This document shows positions 18,984-28,758 of a stretch of DNA of 64,000 nucleotides, piece by piece. A model generated the notes under the pieces. It saw only the letters and a program-made list of their open reading frames with translations. It had not been told where the DNA came from and did not search any database. A program made the translations under genes and the position numbers. The DNA is taken from assembly GCF_019218755.1 (NCBI RefSeq), contig NZ_JAHUWZ010000012.1, positions 1-64,000 on the forward strand. The letters run 5' to 3'. The first letter of the stretch is position 1; each line of letters begins with the position of its first letter. Source of the DNA: Acidovorax sp. sif1233 (lineage in GTDB: Bacteria > Pseudomonadota > Gammaproteobacteria > Burkholderiales > Burkholderiaceae_C).

Positions 18984-19544
18984 TTACCGTGCGGGCGCTT
19001 CAAGCGGTGGATAGCTGATGGAAGCGGGCTCCAGCGGCGCCGCGGTGGGCGACGCGGGGGGCCGCTGGGAAGCGGGATACCGGGCCAGCTGCTCCGGCGT
19101 GGCCTCGAGCACGGGCACCTTGCCCTTGGAGCCGCGTGACCCCAGGGCCGCCACGAACTCCGTCTCGGTCGGCATCTCGTCGCCCTCGGAGCGCTCGAGC
19201 GCGTCCCCCTTGAAGTACACGGTCAGCTTGCGGGTCTGGGCATCTTCGCCGGGGCGCTTGAGCGTGAACACGTATTCCCAACGGTCGGCATGGAACAGGC
19301 TGGTGACCAGCGGGGTTCCCAGAATCTCTCGCACCTGCTGGCGGCTCATGCCAGGCTGGAGCGCCTCGACCTGCTCGCGCGAGACAAAATTGCCCTGCAC
19401 CACATCTATCTTGTAGGGGGTGACAATGTTGGCAATGCGGGTACTGGCGCCATCCAGGCTGCTGCAGCCGGCCAGGGCGGCCACGCTGGCACCGATCAAC
19501 AGGACCAGGCCCAGGCGGGCGCTGCAACGGGCTTTGACGGGCAT
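18984..19544 (-). CDS. bamE: Outer membrane protein assembly factor BamE (OmlA/SmpA)
   Basis: Lipoprotein of the beta-barrel assembly machine. The 186 residues start MPVKARCSARLG, with lipobox LAGC ahead of the mature protein. The family core follows: IDVVQGNFVSREQVEALQPG, MSRQQVREILGTP and RWEYVFTLKRPG. The C-terminal tail of about 60 residues is proline- and alanine-rich and longer than in E. coli BamE. The gene diverges from fur with 87 bp between starts, the classic fur-omlA arrangement. Confidence 0.93.
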   Translation of the reverse strand: MPVKARCSARLGLVLLIGASVAALAGCSSLDGASTRIANIVTPYKIDVVQGNFVSREQVEALQPGMSRQQVREILGTPLVTSLFHADRWEYVFTLKRPGEDAQTRKLTVYFKGDALERSEGDEMPTETEFVAALGSRGSKGKVPVLEATPEQLARYPASQRPPASPTAAPLEPASISYPPLEAPAR

Positions 19545-19574
19545 GGGTAAAAGGGCTGAGGATATGATCGCCCC

Positions 19575-19580
19575 ATTGTA
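19575..19580 (-). promoter_or_regulatory. Candidate -10 for bamE
   Basis: The minus strand reads TACAAT followed by GGGGCG, about 31 nt before the bamE start. No good -35 is visible. A TATGAT at 19562-19567 on the plus strand could serve fur, so the 87-bp gap may hold two overlapping divergent promoters. Confidence 0.35.
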
Positions 19581-19631
19581 GCGGCAGGCCCTCCGACCCC
19601 CAGGCGGGGCCGCATCCCGAAAGACCATGCC

Positions 19632-20048
19632 ATGACCAACATCGACGAACTCAAAAGCACGGGACTCAAGGCCACGCTGCCCCGCCTGAAGATTCTGGAA
19701 ATCTTCCAGAAGGGCGCGCAGCGCCACATGACGGCCGAGGACGTGTTTCGCGTGCTGCTGGAGGAGCGCTCGGACATCGGCCTGGCCACGGTCTACCGCG
19801 TGCTCACGCAGTTCGAGCAGGCCAGCATCCTGATCCGCAGCAATTTCGAGAGCGGCAAGGCGGTGTACGAGCTCAACGAAGGCCAGCACCACGACCACTT
19901 CGTGTGCACCTCGTGCGGCAAGGTGGAAGAGTTCTACGACCCCGAGATCGAAAAACGCCAGCAGGCCGTGGCCAAGGCCAAGGGCTGGCTGGTGCAGGAC
20001 CACACCATGGCGCTGTACGGGCAGTGCGCCGACTGCGCTAAGAAATGA
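19632..20048 (+). CDS. fur: Ferric uptake regulator Fur
   Basis: Iron-sensing dimeric repressor. The 138 residues have an N-terminal winged helix ([15 protein letters not shown]), the metal-binding stretch [20 protein letters not shown] and a second cysteine pair, CADCAKK, at the C terminus. All canonical ligands are present. The ATG at 19632 is the only sensible start. It diverges from bamE and is followed at once by a family 2 repeat that contains a stem of CCCCCT and AGGGGG, which may end transcription. Confidence 0.97.
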   Translation: MTNIDELKSTGLKATLPRLKILEIFQKGAQRHMTAEDVFRVLLEERSDIGLATVYRVLTQFEQASILIRSNFESGKAVYELNEGQHHDHFVCTSCGKVEEFYDPEIEKRQQAVAKAKGWLVQDHTMALYGQCADCAKK

Positions 20049-20124
20049 CTCCCCCCTGAGCCACCTTCGGCGTCTTCCCCCTAAGGGGGACGCTCCCGGC
20101 GCGGCGGGGCGGCCCTTGCGCGGG
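20049..20124. repeat. Family 2 GC-rich intergenic repeat (fur-hprK)
   Basis: Starts with CCCCCCTGAG directly after the fur stop, continues with CTTCCCCCTAAGGGGGACGC and ends with GCGGGGCGGCCCTTGCGCGG. It lies between two convergent genes and carries a short perfect C-run/G-run stem. Confidence 0.8.
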
Positions 20125-20167
20125 AGCCCTGGTATGGGCCGCGCCAGTTTCGGTGGCCTGAGCGCCG

Positions 20168-21124
20168 CTAGCCGCCCGTATCGCGCTCCATGGCGCGGCG
20201 ATGGCGTTCGACAAACTCTTGGTAAGTGTCGATGCCGCGCAATTGCAGGATGGTGTTGCGCACGGCGGCCTCGACCAGCACGGCGATGTTGCGGCCGGCG
20301 ACCACCTGGATCACGACCTTGAGCACGGGCACGCCCAGCACGTCCTGGGTGAGAGGCTCGTAGGGAAGGCGTTCGTAGTCGCGCTCCAGGGTTTCCTTGC
20401 GCACCAGGTGCACGATGAGCTTCAGCCGCATCTTGCGGCGCACGGCGGTCTCGCCAAAGATGGCGCGGATATCGAGCAGGCCGATGCCGCGCACTTCCAG
20501 CAGGTTCTGCAGCAGTTCGGGGCACTTGCCCTCGATGGTGGTCTGGTTGATGCGGAACAGGTCCACCGCATCGTCGGCCACCAGGCCGTTGCCGCGCGAG
20601 ATCAGCTCCAGGCCGAGCTCGCTCTTGCCCAGGCCCGATTCGCCGGTGATCATCACCCCCAGGCCCAGGATGTCCATGAACACGCCGTGCATGGTGGTGC
20701 GGTCGGCGAAGTGCTTGGACAGGTAGGCGCGCAGCACGTCGATGACAAACGCCGACGACTCGTGCGTGGAGAACATCGGGATCTGCGCCCGCTCGCACAT
20801 CGACACCAGGGCGTCGGGGGCGGTCTGGTTGTCGGCCAGCACCAGCACGGGCGGCTCCAGCGTCACGATGCGCGCGATGCGGCGCTTGCAATCATCGGGT
20901 GAAGCGCTGCCGAGATACGCGATCTCCCGCTCGCCCAGGATCTGGACGCGGTACGGATGGATGTAGTTGAGATAGCCGACCAGATCGGCCCCGGAACGTG
21001 CCGAGCGCACCGCCACTTCGTCAAAGCGGCGTTCGGAGGCGCCCAGCCCCGCCACCCACTCCCATTTCAGGAGGCCCCGGAATTCCTCGAAAAGGACATC
21101 GGCGCTGACGACATTGGGCTTCAC
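20168..21124 (-). CDS. hprK: HPr kinase/phosphorylase
   Basis: Phosphorylates HPr-type PTS proteins on serine and removes the phosphate. The 318 residues carry HGVFMDILG at about 146-154 and the Walker A loop GESGLGKS at 161-168, followed by the HprK signature [15 protein letters not shown]. In Gram-negative bacteria it acts in regulatory rather than sugar-uptake PTS. It lies just downstream of ptsN, but rapZ, often next in other betaproteobacteria, is absent and fur lies there instead. Confidence 0.95.
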   Translation of the reverse strand: MKPNVVSADVLFEEFRGLLKWEWVAGLGASERRFDEVAVRSARSGADLVGYLNYIHPYRVQILGEREIAYLGSASPDDCKRRIARIVTLEPPVLVLADNQTAPDALVSMCERAQIPMFSTHESSAFVIDVLRAYLSKHFADRTTMHGVFMDILGLGVMITGESGLGKSELGLELISRGNGLVADDAVDLFRINQTTIEGKCPELLQNLLEVRGIGLLDIRAIFGETAVRRKMRLKLIVHLVRKETLERDYERLPYEPLTQDVLGVPVLKVVIQVVAGRNIAVLVEAAVRNTILQLRGIDTYQEFVERHRRAMERDTGG

Positions 21125-21174
21125 GGTGGATCGGCGACGGTGCGAGCGTGCGTTCGTGCGCGGCGCCAGGCGGC

Positions 21175-21642
21175 TCAGGCCGTCTGCGTGGACTGCCAGC
21201 CCGCGATCATGCCGTGCAGCTCGGTGGCGTCGGTGCAGCCCTTGAGCCGTTCACGCAGCGCCGAATCGCTCAGCAGCTCGGCGATCTCGGACAGGATCTC
21301 CAGGTGCTTTTGCGTGGCCGCTTCGGGCACCAGCAGGAAAATGAGCAGCCCGACGGGCAATTCGTCCGGCGCATCGAACCCGATCGGATTGAGCAGCTGG
21401 AACACGGCGGCCATGGGCGCCTTCAGGCCCTTGATGCGACCGTGGGGAATGGCCACGCCATGGCCCAGGCCGGTGGAGCCCAGGCGCTCGCGCGCGAACA
21501 GGCTGTCGGTGATCAGCGCGCGCGACAGGCCGTGCTGGCTCTCGAAAAGGAGACCCGCTTCTTCAAAAGCACGCTTCTTGCTGGTGGCGTCCACGCACAC
21601 GAGCACTTGAGCGGAAGGCAGGATGGAGGCGAGTCGGTTCAT
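21175..21642 (-). CDS. ptsN: Nitrogen-regulatory PTS EIIA protein (EIIA-Ntr)
   Basis: EIIA component of the nitrogen PTS. The 155 residues contain the phosphorylated histidine in the motif [12 protein letters not shown] chose the ATG at 21642 ([15 protein letters not shown]), matching the family start, over an upstream TTG at 21657. It is separated from hpf by a terminator and from hprK by 50 bp, so ptsN-hprK may form a unit. Confidence 0.93.
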   Translation of the reverse strand: MNRLASILPSAQVLVCVDATSKKRAFEEAGLLFESQHGLSRALITDSLFARERLGSTGLGHGVAIPHGRIKGLKAPMAAVFQLLNPIGFDAPDELPVGLLIFLLVPEAATQKHLEILSEIAELLSDSALRERLKGCTDATELHGMIAGWQSTQTA

Positions 21643-21703
21643 GGTCAAGGGTAACAATTATGCACACGTTGGCGAAAACCCTGAGCACAACGCATCGGGC
21701 AAC

Positions 21704-21725
21704 AAAAAAACCGCCCAGTGGGCGG
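21704..21725 (-). terminator. Rho-independent terminator after hpf
   Basis: On the minus strand the stem CCGCCC, a three-base loop region ACT and GGGCGG are followed by seven T. It lies about 30 bp after the hpf stop and before ptsN. Confidence 0.85.
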
Positions 21726-21753
21726 CTGCTGTGCCAGGCTCAGGGCTGCCGCA

Positions 21754-22089
21754 TCAGGCGTGCAGTTCGCGCTTGGCGGCATCGTGGTGATGGTCCTGCA
21801 GGCGATCCTTGTGGCGCACGACCTGGCGGTCCATCTTGTCGACCAGTTCATCCACGGCGGCATACAGGTCGGCGTGGGAGCTTTCGGCAAACAGGTCGTT
21901 GCCCTTGACGTGGATGTTGCATTCCGCTCGCTGCCTCTTTTCCTTCTCCTTTTGCTTCTCTACCGTCAGCAGTACCTTGACATCGACAACCTGGTCAAAA
22001 TGGCGGGTGATCCGGTCCAGCTTGGTGGTGACGTAGTTGCGCAAGGCTGGGGTAACTTCGAGGTGGTGACCGCTGATCGTCAAGTTCAT
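21754..22089 (-). CDS. hpf: Ribosome hibernation promoting factor (short HPF/RaiA family)
   Basis: Binds the 30S decoding region and promotes 100S dimers in stationary phase. The 111 residues are of the short type: [20 protein letters not shown] at the start, [19 protein letters not shown] in the middle and a histidine-rich tail. The ATG at 22089 follows AGGAG at good spacing. It has its own promoter (22185-22213) and terminator. The usual upstream neighbour rpoN is not here; an MFS gene lies upstream. Confidence 0.93.
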   Translation of the reverse strand: MNLTISGHHLEVTPALRNYVTTKLDRITRHFDQVVDVKVLLTVEKQKEKEKRQRAECNIHVKGNDLFAESSHADLYAAVDELVDKMDRQVVRHKDRLQDHHHDAAKRELHA

Positions 22090-22184
22090 AAATAAGTCTC
22101 CTGTAACACTCTCGGTGGAAGAACGCCGCCCTGGATCAGAGGAGCGGCTCGGCGAACCTGGATGCATCCCGTTGACGTGAAGTC

Positions 22185-22213
22185 ACTATGCCCCCGCCCT
22201 CCCTGAAAAGCAA
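22185..22213 (-). promoter_or_regulatory. Sigma-70 type promoter of hpf
   Basis: The minus strand reads TTGCTT, 17 bp, CATAGT. A transcript starting just after this would have a leader of about 85-90 nt before the hpf ATG. Confidence 0.55.
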
Positions 22214-22336
22214 TCCCATACCGACCCTGTCCGCTGGGTTATGCCGACCAAGGTGCCAAGCCTCCGAAAAGCGCGCACAATGGGCAGGTTGCCGGGTGGG
22301 CAGTCCCGTACACCGCCGCCCCGCAGATGCGGCTCC

Positions 22337-23563
22337 TCACCGTGCCGCGGGCGCCGCGCCGTGCAGCGTGAGCCGCCCCACCACCACCATCGACAGCAGG
22401 CTCGCCGCAATGCCCACCACGGCAGCCATCCAGTAGTTCTGCACCAGCCCCTGCGCGTCGCGGCTGATCAGCACCCCGCCCACAAAGGACGCCACGCCCA
22501 TCGCCGCGGACTGCACCGACGCATTCAGCGTCATGAAGGTGCCGCGCAAGGGCGCCCGGGCCGCCGAGGAAATGATGGCCATGCCCGGAATCATGCGGCC
22601 GCTCATCAGCGCGAACATCAGCGTCGACACCACCAGCACGGCCACCAGCGGCACCCCGCGCACCAGCGTGATGCCCAGCAGGGGCAACGCGCCGGCCAGC
22701 GCCAGGCAGCGGAACATCACCACCTTGCCCCAGCGGTCCGTGAGCACGCCGAACAGGCGCGCGGTGAACAGCGTCACCACGCCGCCGCACAGGTACACCA
22801 GGGGAATCTGGTCGGGCCGCACCCCGGCGTTGGCCTGCATGTAGATGGTGATGTAGGGAATCACCGTGAAGCCGGCGAACATGATGAGCGCCGAGAACAG
22901 GAAGGCCCAGCGGTGGTTGGCGTCGGCCAGCACCTGGGCGATGCCGCCCAGCGCGGTGCGGCCGTCCGCGGCCCGCAAATGCCCCGTCATCACGGGCATG
23001 GTGCGTGCCGCCAGAACGGCCAGCACGCCCACCATCAGCGCAATGGCCAGGAATGGCAGGTTCCAGCCCCCGTATTCGGCCAGGATCAGCCCCAGGGGCA
23101 CACCGGCCACGGTGGACAGGGAAAACGACGTCATCACGATGCCCATCGCGCGCCCGCGCCGCTCGAAGGGGATCACGTCGGCCACGATGGTTTGCGACAG
23201 CGCCGACAGCACGCCCCCGAAGGCCCCCGCCAGGATGCGCGCGGCCATGAGCGTGCCGTAGGTGGGTGCCACGCCGCAGGCCAGCGTGGCCAGCCCGAAC
23301 AAGACGTACAGCGTCAGCAGCAGCCGCTTGCGGCCGAAACGGTCGATGTAGGTCGAGGCCAGCAGCCCGGATGCGCCCGCCGAGAGCGTGTAGGCCGAGA
23401 CCAGCAGGCCGAACTGCGCATCGCTGATGGCAAACAGCCGCGTGAACTGGGGCCCCAGCGGCATCATGATCATGAAGTCGAGGATGTGGGTGAACTGGAT
23501 GCCGGCCAGCGTGAGCAGCAGCCACAGTTCTCGGCGGGGGGTCAGGGTGGAATGGGAGGGCAC
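22337..23563 (-). CDS. MFS transporter (DHA1-like, drug/metabolite efflux)
   Basis: A polytopic inner-membrane protein with about 12 helices and the MFS loop motif [10 protein letters not shown] after the second helix. I set the start at the GTG at 23563 (V-P-S-H-S-T-L-T-P), giving 408 residues. The open frame continues to 23905, but that part is arginine-rich and would overlap purC, so it is unlikely to be translated. The substrate is unknown. It diverges from purC and is followed by hpf in the same direction after about 250 bp. Confidence 0.82.
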   Translation of the reverse strand: MPSHSTLTPRRELWLLLTLAGIQFTHILDFMIMMPLGPQFTRLFAISDAQFGLLVSAYTLSAGASGLLASTYIDRFGRKRLLLTLYVLFGLATLACGVAPTYGTLMAARILAGAFGGVLSALSQTIVADVIPFERRGRAMGIVMTSFSLSTVAGVPLGLILAEYGGWNLPFLAIALMVGVLAVLAARTMPVMTGHLRAADGRTALGGIAQVLADANHRWAFLFSALIMFAGFTVIPYITIYMQANAGVRPDQIPLVYLCGGVVTLFTARLFGVLTDRWGKVVMFRCLALAGALPLLGITLVRGVPLVAVLVVSTLMFALMSGRMIPGMAIISSAARAPLRGTFMTLNASVQSAAMGVASFVGGVLISRDAQGLVQNYWMAAVVGIAASLLSMVVVGRLTLHGAAPAAR

Positions 23564-23715
23564 AGGAAGCGGCCAGGGCGGCCAGGTCGGACTCAGGGCC
23601 GCCAGTGTGCCGCAACGGCACGAAGCGCGCTGGCCCGTTCGCCGAAGGCGCGTTCCGGTGCGCTCCCGCGCGCCCTCGGGAACCCATGCCACGCGCACGC
23701 TTCGGGCCCCGCGCG

Positions 23716-23721
23716 TAAAAT
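23716..23721 (+). promoter_or_regulatory. Candidate -10 for purC
   Basis: TAAAAT in GCGTAAAATCC, about 100 bp before the purC ATG. The same GTAAAAT context precedes purE (25935-25941) and tkt (57423-57429). No clear -35 can be named. Confidence 0.35.
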
Positions 23722-23822
23722 CCACCGGTTGCGCGCCAGCAGGCATTTCCCATGCCCCCGCGCTCCATTCCCCACGTTCTTCGGCCTGCCTGCAGCGGAC
23801 ATTGACCGCCCACCCCGACACC

Positions 23823-24743
23823 ATGACCCAGCCCAGCTCCAACGCCCTGCACACTTCCGCCTTGACCTCGCTGCCCCTGCTGGCCCGTGGCAAGGTGCGC
23901 GACAACTACGCCGTGGGCGACGACCGCATCCTGATGGTGGCCAGCGACCGCCTGTCGGCCTTCGACGTGATCATGGGCGAACCCATCCCCGGCAAGGGCG
24001 AGCTGCTCACGCAGATGGCGCTGTTCTGGTTCGACAAGCTCGGATACATCTGCCCCAACCACCTGACGGGCGACGCGCCGGAAAGCGTGGTGTCCGCGCA
24101 GGAGGCCGCGCAGATCCGTGGACGGTCCATGCTCGTGCAGCGGCTGCAGCCCATCCCCGTCGAAGCCGTGGTGCGCGGCTACCTGGCCGGCAGCGGCTGG
24201 AAGGAGTACCAGGAATCGCGCTCGGTCTGCGGCGTGCCGCTGCCCGAAGGGCTGACCAATGCCGCCAAGCTGCCCGCGCCCATCTACACCCCCGCCGCCA
24301 AGGCCGCCATGGGCGAGCACGACGAGAACATCACCTTCGAGCGCACGGTGGAGATGATCGGCCTGGACCTGGCGACCCGCATCCGCGACCTCAGCATTGC
24401 GATCTACCAGGCCGCCGCCGAGATCGCGCTGACCAAAGGCATGATCATCGCCGACACCAAGTTCGAGTTTGGCCTGGCGCCCGATGGCACGCTGGTGCTG
24501 ATGGACGAGGTGCTCACGCCCGACAGCTCGCGCTACTGGCCCGTGGAAGGCTACGAAGCCGCCCTGGCCGCCGGCCAGAACCCGCCAAGCTACGACAAGC
24601 AGTTCGTGCGCGACTGGCTGGAGCAGGCCCAGGTGAACGGCAAGCCCTGGGACAAGACCGCGCCCGCCCCCCGCCTGCCGCGCGAAGTGATCGAAAAAAC
24701 CGCCGCCAAGTACCGCGAGGCGCTGGAGCGTTTGGTCGGTTAA
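23823..24743 (+). CDS. purC: Phosphoribosylaminoimidazole-succinocarboxamide synthase
   Basis: SAICAR synthase of purine synthesis, 306 residues, the longer Ade1-like form common in betaproteobacteria. Motifs include [20 protein letters not shown] at the N terminus and [18 protein letters not shown] in the second half. The ATG at 23823 is supported by family similarity; the frame upstream is antisense to the MFS gene. It ends in a strong terminator and is separated from purE by the opposite-strand ybbN gene. Confidence 0.96.
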   Translation: MTQPSSNALHTSALTSLPLLARGKVRDNYAVGDDRILMVASDRLSAFDVIMGEPIPGKGELLTQMALFWFDKLGYICPNHLTGDAPESVVSAQEAAQIRGRSMLVQRLQPIPVEAVVRGYLAGSGWKEYQESRSVCGVPLPEGLTNAAKLPAPIYTPAAKAAMGEHDENITFERTVEMIGLDLATRIRDLSIAIYQAAAEIALTKGMIIADTKFEFGLAPDGTLVLMDEVLTPDSSRYWPVEGYEAALAAGQNPPSYDKQFVRDWLEQAQVNGKPWDKTAPAPRLPREVIEKTAAKYREALERLVG

Positions 24744-24766
24744 ACGGCGACCTGCCTAAAAAACAC

Positions 24767-24800
24767 AAAAGGCTCCCAACCGGGAGCCTTTTCTTTTCTT
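24767..24800 (+). terminator. Rho-independent terminator after purC
   Basis: A stem of AAAGGCTCCC and GGGAGCCTTT with a four-base loop, followed by a T-rich run. It begins 24 bp after the purC stop. The A-run on the other side makes it usable from both directions. Confidence 0.9.
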
Positions 24801-24857
24801 TTCTACCCATCGCACGATGCCGTCGCAACGGGCACGGTACAGGCCAGCGGCCGCCGT

Positions 24858-24925
24858 GCAAGGGCCGCCCCGCCGCACTGGCGGCGTCCCCCTTCCAGGG
24901 GGAAGGCGCAAGGCGCCTCAGGGGG
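24858..24925. repeat. Family 2 GC-rich intergenic repeat (purC-ybbN)
   Basis: GCAAGGGCCGCCCC, CTGGCGGCGTCCCCCTTCC, AGGGGGAAGGCGC and CTCAGGGGG follow in order, one of the cleanest copies. It lies between the purC terminator and the ybbN stop and has a perfect CCCCCT-AGGGGG stem. Confidence 0.85.
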
Positions 24926-24934
24926 TAGCCTGTT

Positions 24935-25843
24935 CTAGCTCAGCACCACGCTCGACAGCCGGCGCCGGTAGGTCGCCACCACCGGGTCGTCGGGCGGGAT
25001 CTGGCCGTCGGCCACTTTCGCCTTGGGGGGTTCGATGATCTCGAGGATGGCCACGTAGGTCTTGCGGGCGATCTCTTCGCCCCAGGCCTTGTCGCGCATG
25101 AGGATTTCGAGCAGTTCGTCCATCGCGTCCGTCCAGCGCTGGCCGGCCAAGAGCCAGCGGGCGCGGGCGTAGCGGGTATCGAAATCGCGCTTGTTGGCGG
25201 CAATCTTGGCATCGAAATCGGCCTCAGCGCTTTCTCCATATGCGCCAGAAGCTACGAAATCAATAGCATCCATCCAGACTTTCAGCGCGCCGAGCTTGCG
25301 CGAGCCCGCGGCCTTGGCGATCACGGGGGCGAACGCGACCTTGGCATCGTCCTCGCGGTGCAGCTGCAGCAGGAGCTTGACGTAGTCGAAGCGCGCATCG
25401 TCGTTGGAGGGATCGGTCACCACCGCATGCTGCAGCTTCTCCAGCGCGGTGCTGGTGTCACCCTCGGCCAGGGCGTCCTGGGCTTCTTCCTCCTCCATTT
25501 CGGCCACCATTTCCTCGGCGGTGGGCACGTGCTTGTCGAGGAAGGCGCGCACCTGGCCCTCGGGCAGGGCCCCCATGAAGCCGTCCACGGGCTGGCCGTT
25601 CATGAGCAGCACACAGGTGGGGATGCTGCGGATGCCGAACATGCCCGCCAGCTGCTGCTCCTGGTCCGAGTCGATCTTGACGAGCTTGAAGCGGCCGGCG
25701 TATTCGGTCTCGAGCTTTTCCAGCACCGGCCCCAGCGACTTGCAGGGGCCGCACCAGGGCGCCCAGAAGTCCACCAGCACGGGCACGGTCATCGAGGCGG
25801 CAACGACCTCGGCTTCAAAGTTCTCTACGGTGACGTCAATCAT
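24935..25843 (-). CDS. ybbN: Thioredoxin-fold chaperone with TPR-like C-terminal region (YbbN/CnoX type)
   Basis: Residues 1-110 form a thioredoxin domain with an intact WCGPC site at 30-34. The remaining two thirds is a helical TPR-like region, as in E. coli YbbN/CnoX, a redox chaperone linked to GroEL. At 302 residues it is of family length. Residues 193-210 (around [13 protein letters not shown]) are encoded by a family 1 repeat, here in the orientation opposite to that in the other genes. The gene lies antisense between purC and purE. Start [13 protein letters not shown] at 25843. Confidence 0.9.
   Translation of the reverse strand: MIDVTVENFEAEVVAASMTVPVLVDFWAPWCGPCKSLGPVLEKLETEYAGRFKLVKIDSDQEQQLAGMFGIRSIPTCVLLMNGQPVDGFMGALPEGQVRAFLDKHVPTAEEMVAEMEEEEAQDALAEGDTSTALEKLQHAVVTDPSNDDARFDYVKLLLQLHREDDAKVAFAPVIAKAAGSRKLGALKVWMDAIDFVASGAYGESAEADFDAKIAANKRDFDTRYARARWLLAGQRWTDAMDELLEILMRDKAWGEEIARKTYVAILEIIEPPKAKVADGQIPPDDPVVATYRRRLSSVVLS
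25215..25267. repeat. Family 1 repeat inside ybbN
   Basis: The plus strand reads AAATCGGCCTCAGCGCTTTC, a short loop, GCGCCAGAAGCTACGAAATC and AATAGC. The block order matches the intergenic copies. In the ybbN sense strand it runs opposite to the copies in proA, purK, exbB, mtnN and murU, and it is still read through without a stop. Confidence 0.75.
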
Positions 25844-25935
25844 GGTGGTGTACGGGCGGGGCCGGTCAAGCTGGTTGGTTCGCGCTATTTTGGCCCATCG
25901 ACATGCCCGGGTGCGGCGAAGGGAAGCGCAAAAAG

Positions 25936-25941
25936 TAAAAT
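25936..25941 (+). promoter_or_regulatory. Candidate -10 for purE
   Basis: TAAAAT in AAGTAAAATCGCGGG, about 60 bp before the purE ATG, in the divergent gap between ybbN and purE. Confidence 0.4.
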
Positions 25942-26002
25942 CGCGGGTTCCACCTACAGCCGTGCCGCGGGCGCAGCCCGCGGCCAAGGCACCTTCCACA
26001 CC

Positions 26003-26497
26003 ATGAAACCCATCCAGATCGGCGTGGTCATGGGTTCCAGCAGCGACTGGGACACCATGCAGCATGCAGTGCAGATTCTTGAGCAATTCGGCATCCCGCA
26101 CGAGGCCCGCGTGGTTTCGGCCCACCGCATGCCCGACGACATGTTCGCCTACGCCGAGGCGGCCGCCGGCCGGGGCCTGAAGGCCATCATTGCGGGTGCC
26201 GGTGGCGCCGCCCATCTGCCCGGCATGATTGCCGCCAAGACCACCGTGCCCGTGCTGGGCGTGCCCGTGGCCAGTCGCCACCTGCAGGGTGTGGATTCGC
26301 TGCACAGCATCGTGCAGATGCCCAAGGGCATCCCCGTGGCCACGTTCGCCATCGGCACGGCGGGCGCTGCCAATGCCGCCCTGTTTGCCGTCGCCCTGCT
26401 GGCCAACGAAAGCCCCGAACTGCGCCAGCGGCTCGAAGCCTTCCGCGCCGAGCAGACCGAGGTGGCCCGCAACATGACCTTGCCGCCCGCCGCATGA
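26003..26497 (+). CDS. purE: N5-carboxyaminoimidazole ribonucleotide mutase
   Basis: Class I PurE, which converts N5-CAIR (made by PurK) to CAIR. The 164 residues contain [18 protein letters not shown] and the loop [12 protein letters not shown]. The ATG at 26003 ([12 protein letters not shown]) is clear. The stop overlaps the purK start by 4 bp (ATGA), so the two enzymes of this coupled step are translationally linked. Confidence 0.97.
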   Translation: MKPIQIGVVMGSSSDWDTMQHAVQILEQFGIPHEARVVSAHRMPDDMFAYAEAAAGRGLKAIIAGAGGAAHLPGMIAAKTTVPVLGVPVASRHLQGVDSLHSIVQMPKGIPVATFAIGTAGAANAALFAVALLANESPELRQRLEAFRAEQTEVARNMTLPPAA

Positions 26498-27663
26498 GCG
26501 CCAGCAACAAACCCCTCCTGCCGGGATCGACGCTGGGCGTGCTCGGCGGCGGCCAGCTGGGCCGCATGTTTGTGCACCAGGCCCAGGCCATGGGCTATTT
26601 CACGGCCGTGCTCGACGCCGACCCCACCAGCCCCGCCGGGCTGGTGAGCCACCACCACATCCAGACGGGCTATGAAGATCCGCAGGGCCTGGCCGAGCTG
26701 GCCCGCCTGGCCGATGCGGTGACCACCGAGTTCGAAAACGTGCCCGCGGCCGCGCTGGCCGCCCTGGCAGCGCAGCGCCCCGTGTCGCCCGCCGCCAGCG
26801 CCGTGTCGGTGGCGCAGGACCGTGCACGGGAAAAAGCCCATTTCGTGGCCTGCGGCGTGCCCTGCGCGCCGTATGCGGTGATCGAAACGGCTGAGCAACT
26901 GGCTGCGGTTTCTTCTGATCTGTTGCCAGGCATCCTGAAAACGGCTCGCATGGGCTACGACGGCAAAGGCCAGGTGCGAGTGAAGACCGCTGCCGAACTC
27001 GCCGCTGCGTGGGACGCGGTCGGCAAGGTGCCCTGCGTGCTGGAGAAGATGCTGCCGCTGGCACTGGAATGCTCGGTGATCGTGGCGCGCGGCGCCGACG
27101 GGGCCACCGTGCACCTGCCCGTGCAGCGCAACCTGCACCGCGACGGCATCCTGGCCGTGACGGAGGTTTTTGAACAAAATCTGCCTCCAGCGCTTATTCA
27201 GCAAGCGGTAGCAGCTGCAATTTCGATAGCAAACGGCCTGCAGTACGTCGGCGTGCTCTGCGTGGAGTTCTTCGTGCTGCAGGACGGCGGCCTGGTGGTC
27301 AACGAGATCGCCCCGCGCCCGCACAACAGCGGCCACTACAGCCAGAACGCCTGCGACGTGTCGCAGTTCGAGCTGCAGGTGCGCACCATGGCCCGCCTGC
27401 CGCTCACGCAGCCGCGCCAGCACAGCCCCGCCGTGATGCTCAACCTGCTGGGCGATCTGTGGTTTGCGCAGGGCGGCACGGAGCAGACGCCCCCCTGGGC
27501 CGAGGTGCTGGCCCTGCCCGGCACGCACCTGCACCTGTATGGCAAGCGCGACGCCAAGCGCGGCCGCAAGATGGGCCACCTCAACATCACCGCCGCCACC
27601 CCCGACGCCGCGCGGGCCACCGCCCTGCGGGCTGCGGCCCTCCTGGGCATCGCGCCGTTCTGA
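26494..27663 (+). CDS. purK: N5-carboxyaminoimidazole ribonucleotide synthase
   Basis: ATP-grasp enzyme that carboxylates AIR with bicarbonate. The 389 residues carry [12 protein letters not shown] at the N terminus and [12 protein letters not shown] in the C-terminal half. Residues about 225-247 (including [18 protein letters not shown]) are encoded by a family 1 repeat. A lower-GC stretch around 26885-26945 is also out of character with the flanks but has no repeat signature. The gene is coupled to purE and followed by the sua5 gene two bases after its stop. Confidence 0.96.
   Translation: MSASNKPLLPGSTLGVLGGGQLGRMFVHQAQAMGYFTAVLDADPTSPAGLVSHHHIQTGYEDPQGLAELARLADAVTTEFENVPAAALAALAAQRPVSPAASAVSVAQDRAREKAHFVACGVPCAPYAVIETAEQLAAVSSDLLPGILKTARMGYDGKGQVRVKTAAELAAAWDAVGKVPCVLEKMLPLALECSVIVARGADGATVHLPVQRNLHRDGILAVTEVFEQNLPPALIQQAVAAAISIANGLQYVGVLCVEFFVLQDGGLVVNEIAPRPHNSGHYSQNACDVSQFELQVRTMARLPLTQPRQHSPAVMLNLLGDLWFAQGGTEQTPPWAEVLALPGTHLHLYGKRDAKRGRKMGHLNITAATPDAARATALRAAALLGIAPF
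27165..27233. repeat. Family 1 repeat inside purK
   Basis: Reads CCTCCAGCGCTTATTCAGC, AAGCGGTAGCAGCTGCAATT, then TCGATAGCAAA, a clear copy flanked by a T- and A-rich left end. It keeps the purK frame and adds an alanine-rich helix-like peptide between strands of the ATP-grasp domain. Confidence 0.85.
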
Positions 27664-27665
27664 CC

Positions 27666-28682
27666 ATGATTCTTGACGGCACCCAGCCCGCATCTATCGC
27701 CGCCGCAGCGCGGGCCGTGCGCAGCGGCGCGCTGCTGGGCCTGCCCACCGAAACCGTGTATGGCCTGGCCGCCGACGCCAGCAGCGATACCGCCGTGGCG
27801 CAGATCTTCGCCGCCAAGGGGCGCCCCAGCGATCACCCGCTGATCGTGCACGTGGCCAATGCCGAAGGCATTCGCCACTTCGCCAGCGCGGTGCCGGGCT
27901 TCGCGCAGAAGCTCGTCGATGCCTTCTGGCCCGGGCCGCTCACGCTCATCCTGCCGCGCCTGCCCGGCGTGGCCACGGCCGCCACGGGCGGCCAGGACAG
28001 CGTGGGGCTGCGCTGCCCCGCCCACCCCGTGGCGCACGCGCTGCTGCTGGCCTGCGCCACGCCCGGCGATGGCGATGCCCTGGGCGGCCCGCCCGTGTGG
28101 GGCGTGGCGGCCCCCAGCGCCAACCGCTTTGGCCGCGTGAGCCCCACCACCGCCCGGCACGTGCAGGACGAGCTGGGCGCCGGGCTGCTGGTACTCGACG
28201 GTGGCCCGTGCGAAGTGGGCATCGAAAGCACCATCGTGGACTGCACGCGCGGCGTGCCAGTGCTGCTGCGCCCGGGCGCCGTCACGCGCGAGCAGATTGA
28301 GGCCGCCTGCGGCACCGCGCCGCTGTCCAGGGACGACCTGCCCGCGCTCACGCCGCGCGCCTCCGGCACGCTCGAAGCCCACTACGCCCCCGCCGCCAAG
28401 GTGCGCCTGATGGACGCCAAGGCCCTGCAGACCGGCCTGGACCTGCTGGGCGCCGAGGCCGCCCACATCGCGGTCTATGCCCGTGCCGCGCTGCGCACCC
28501 AGTCCTCCAGGCTCGTCATGCGGCGTATGCCCGACGACGCGGCCGCCACGGCCCAGCAGCTGTTCGCCGTGCTGCGCGGCTTCGACGACGACGGCGTGAA
28601 ACTGATCTGGATCGAGACCCCGCCCGCCGAGCCCGAGTGGGAAGGCGTTCGTGACCGCCTGCAACGGGCATCTGCCGCATGA
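27666..28682 (+). CDS. sua5: L-threonylcarbamoyladenylate synthase (Sua5 type)
   Basis: Makes threonylcarbamoyl-AMP for the t6A modification of tRNAs that read ANN codons. The 338 residues comprise the catalytic YrdC domain (GLPTETVYGLAADA, KGRPSDHPLIVHV, APSANRFGRVSP) plus the C-terminal Sua5 domain (about residues 235-338), so it is Sua5 rather than the short TsaC. The ATG at 27666 follows the purK stop by two bases, placing it in the purEK operon. tsaB, from the same pathway, is encoded at 34.2 kb. Confidence 0.93.
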   Translation: MILDGTQPASIAAAARAVRSGALLGLPTETVYGLAADASSDTAVAQIFAAKGRPSDHPLIVHVANAEGIRHFASAVPGFAQKLVDAFWPGPLTLILPRLPGVATAATGGQDSVGLRCPAHPVAHALLLACATPGDGDALGGPPVWGVAAPSANRFGRVSPTTARHVQDELGAGLLVLDGGPCEVGIESTIVDCTRGVPVLLRPGAVTREQIEAACGTAPLSRDDLPALTPRASGTLEAHYAPAAKVRLMDAKALQTGLDLLGAEAAHIAVYARAALRTQSSRLVMRRMPDDAAATAQQLFAVLRGFDDDGVKLIWIETPPAEPEWEGVRDRLQRASAA

Positions 28683-28758
28683 TTCCAGCCGCACAAGGCG
28701 GCTTTACATGGGTTGACGTTGCACCGCTAAACTACCCCCCACTTTTCTGGAGAAATAC

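Noticed and set aside
21643-21657. Upstream TTG start for ptsN
   Set aside because: The ATG at 21642 matches the family N terminus MNRLASIL; the five extra residues have no support.
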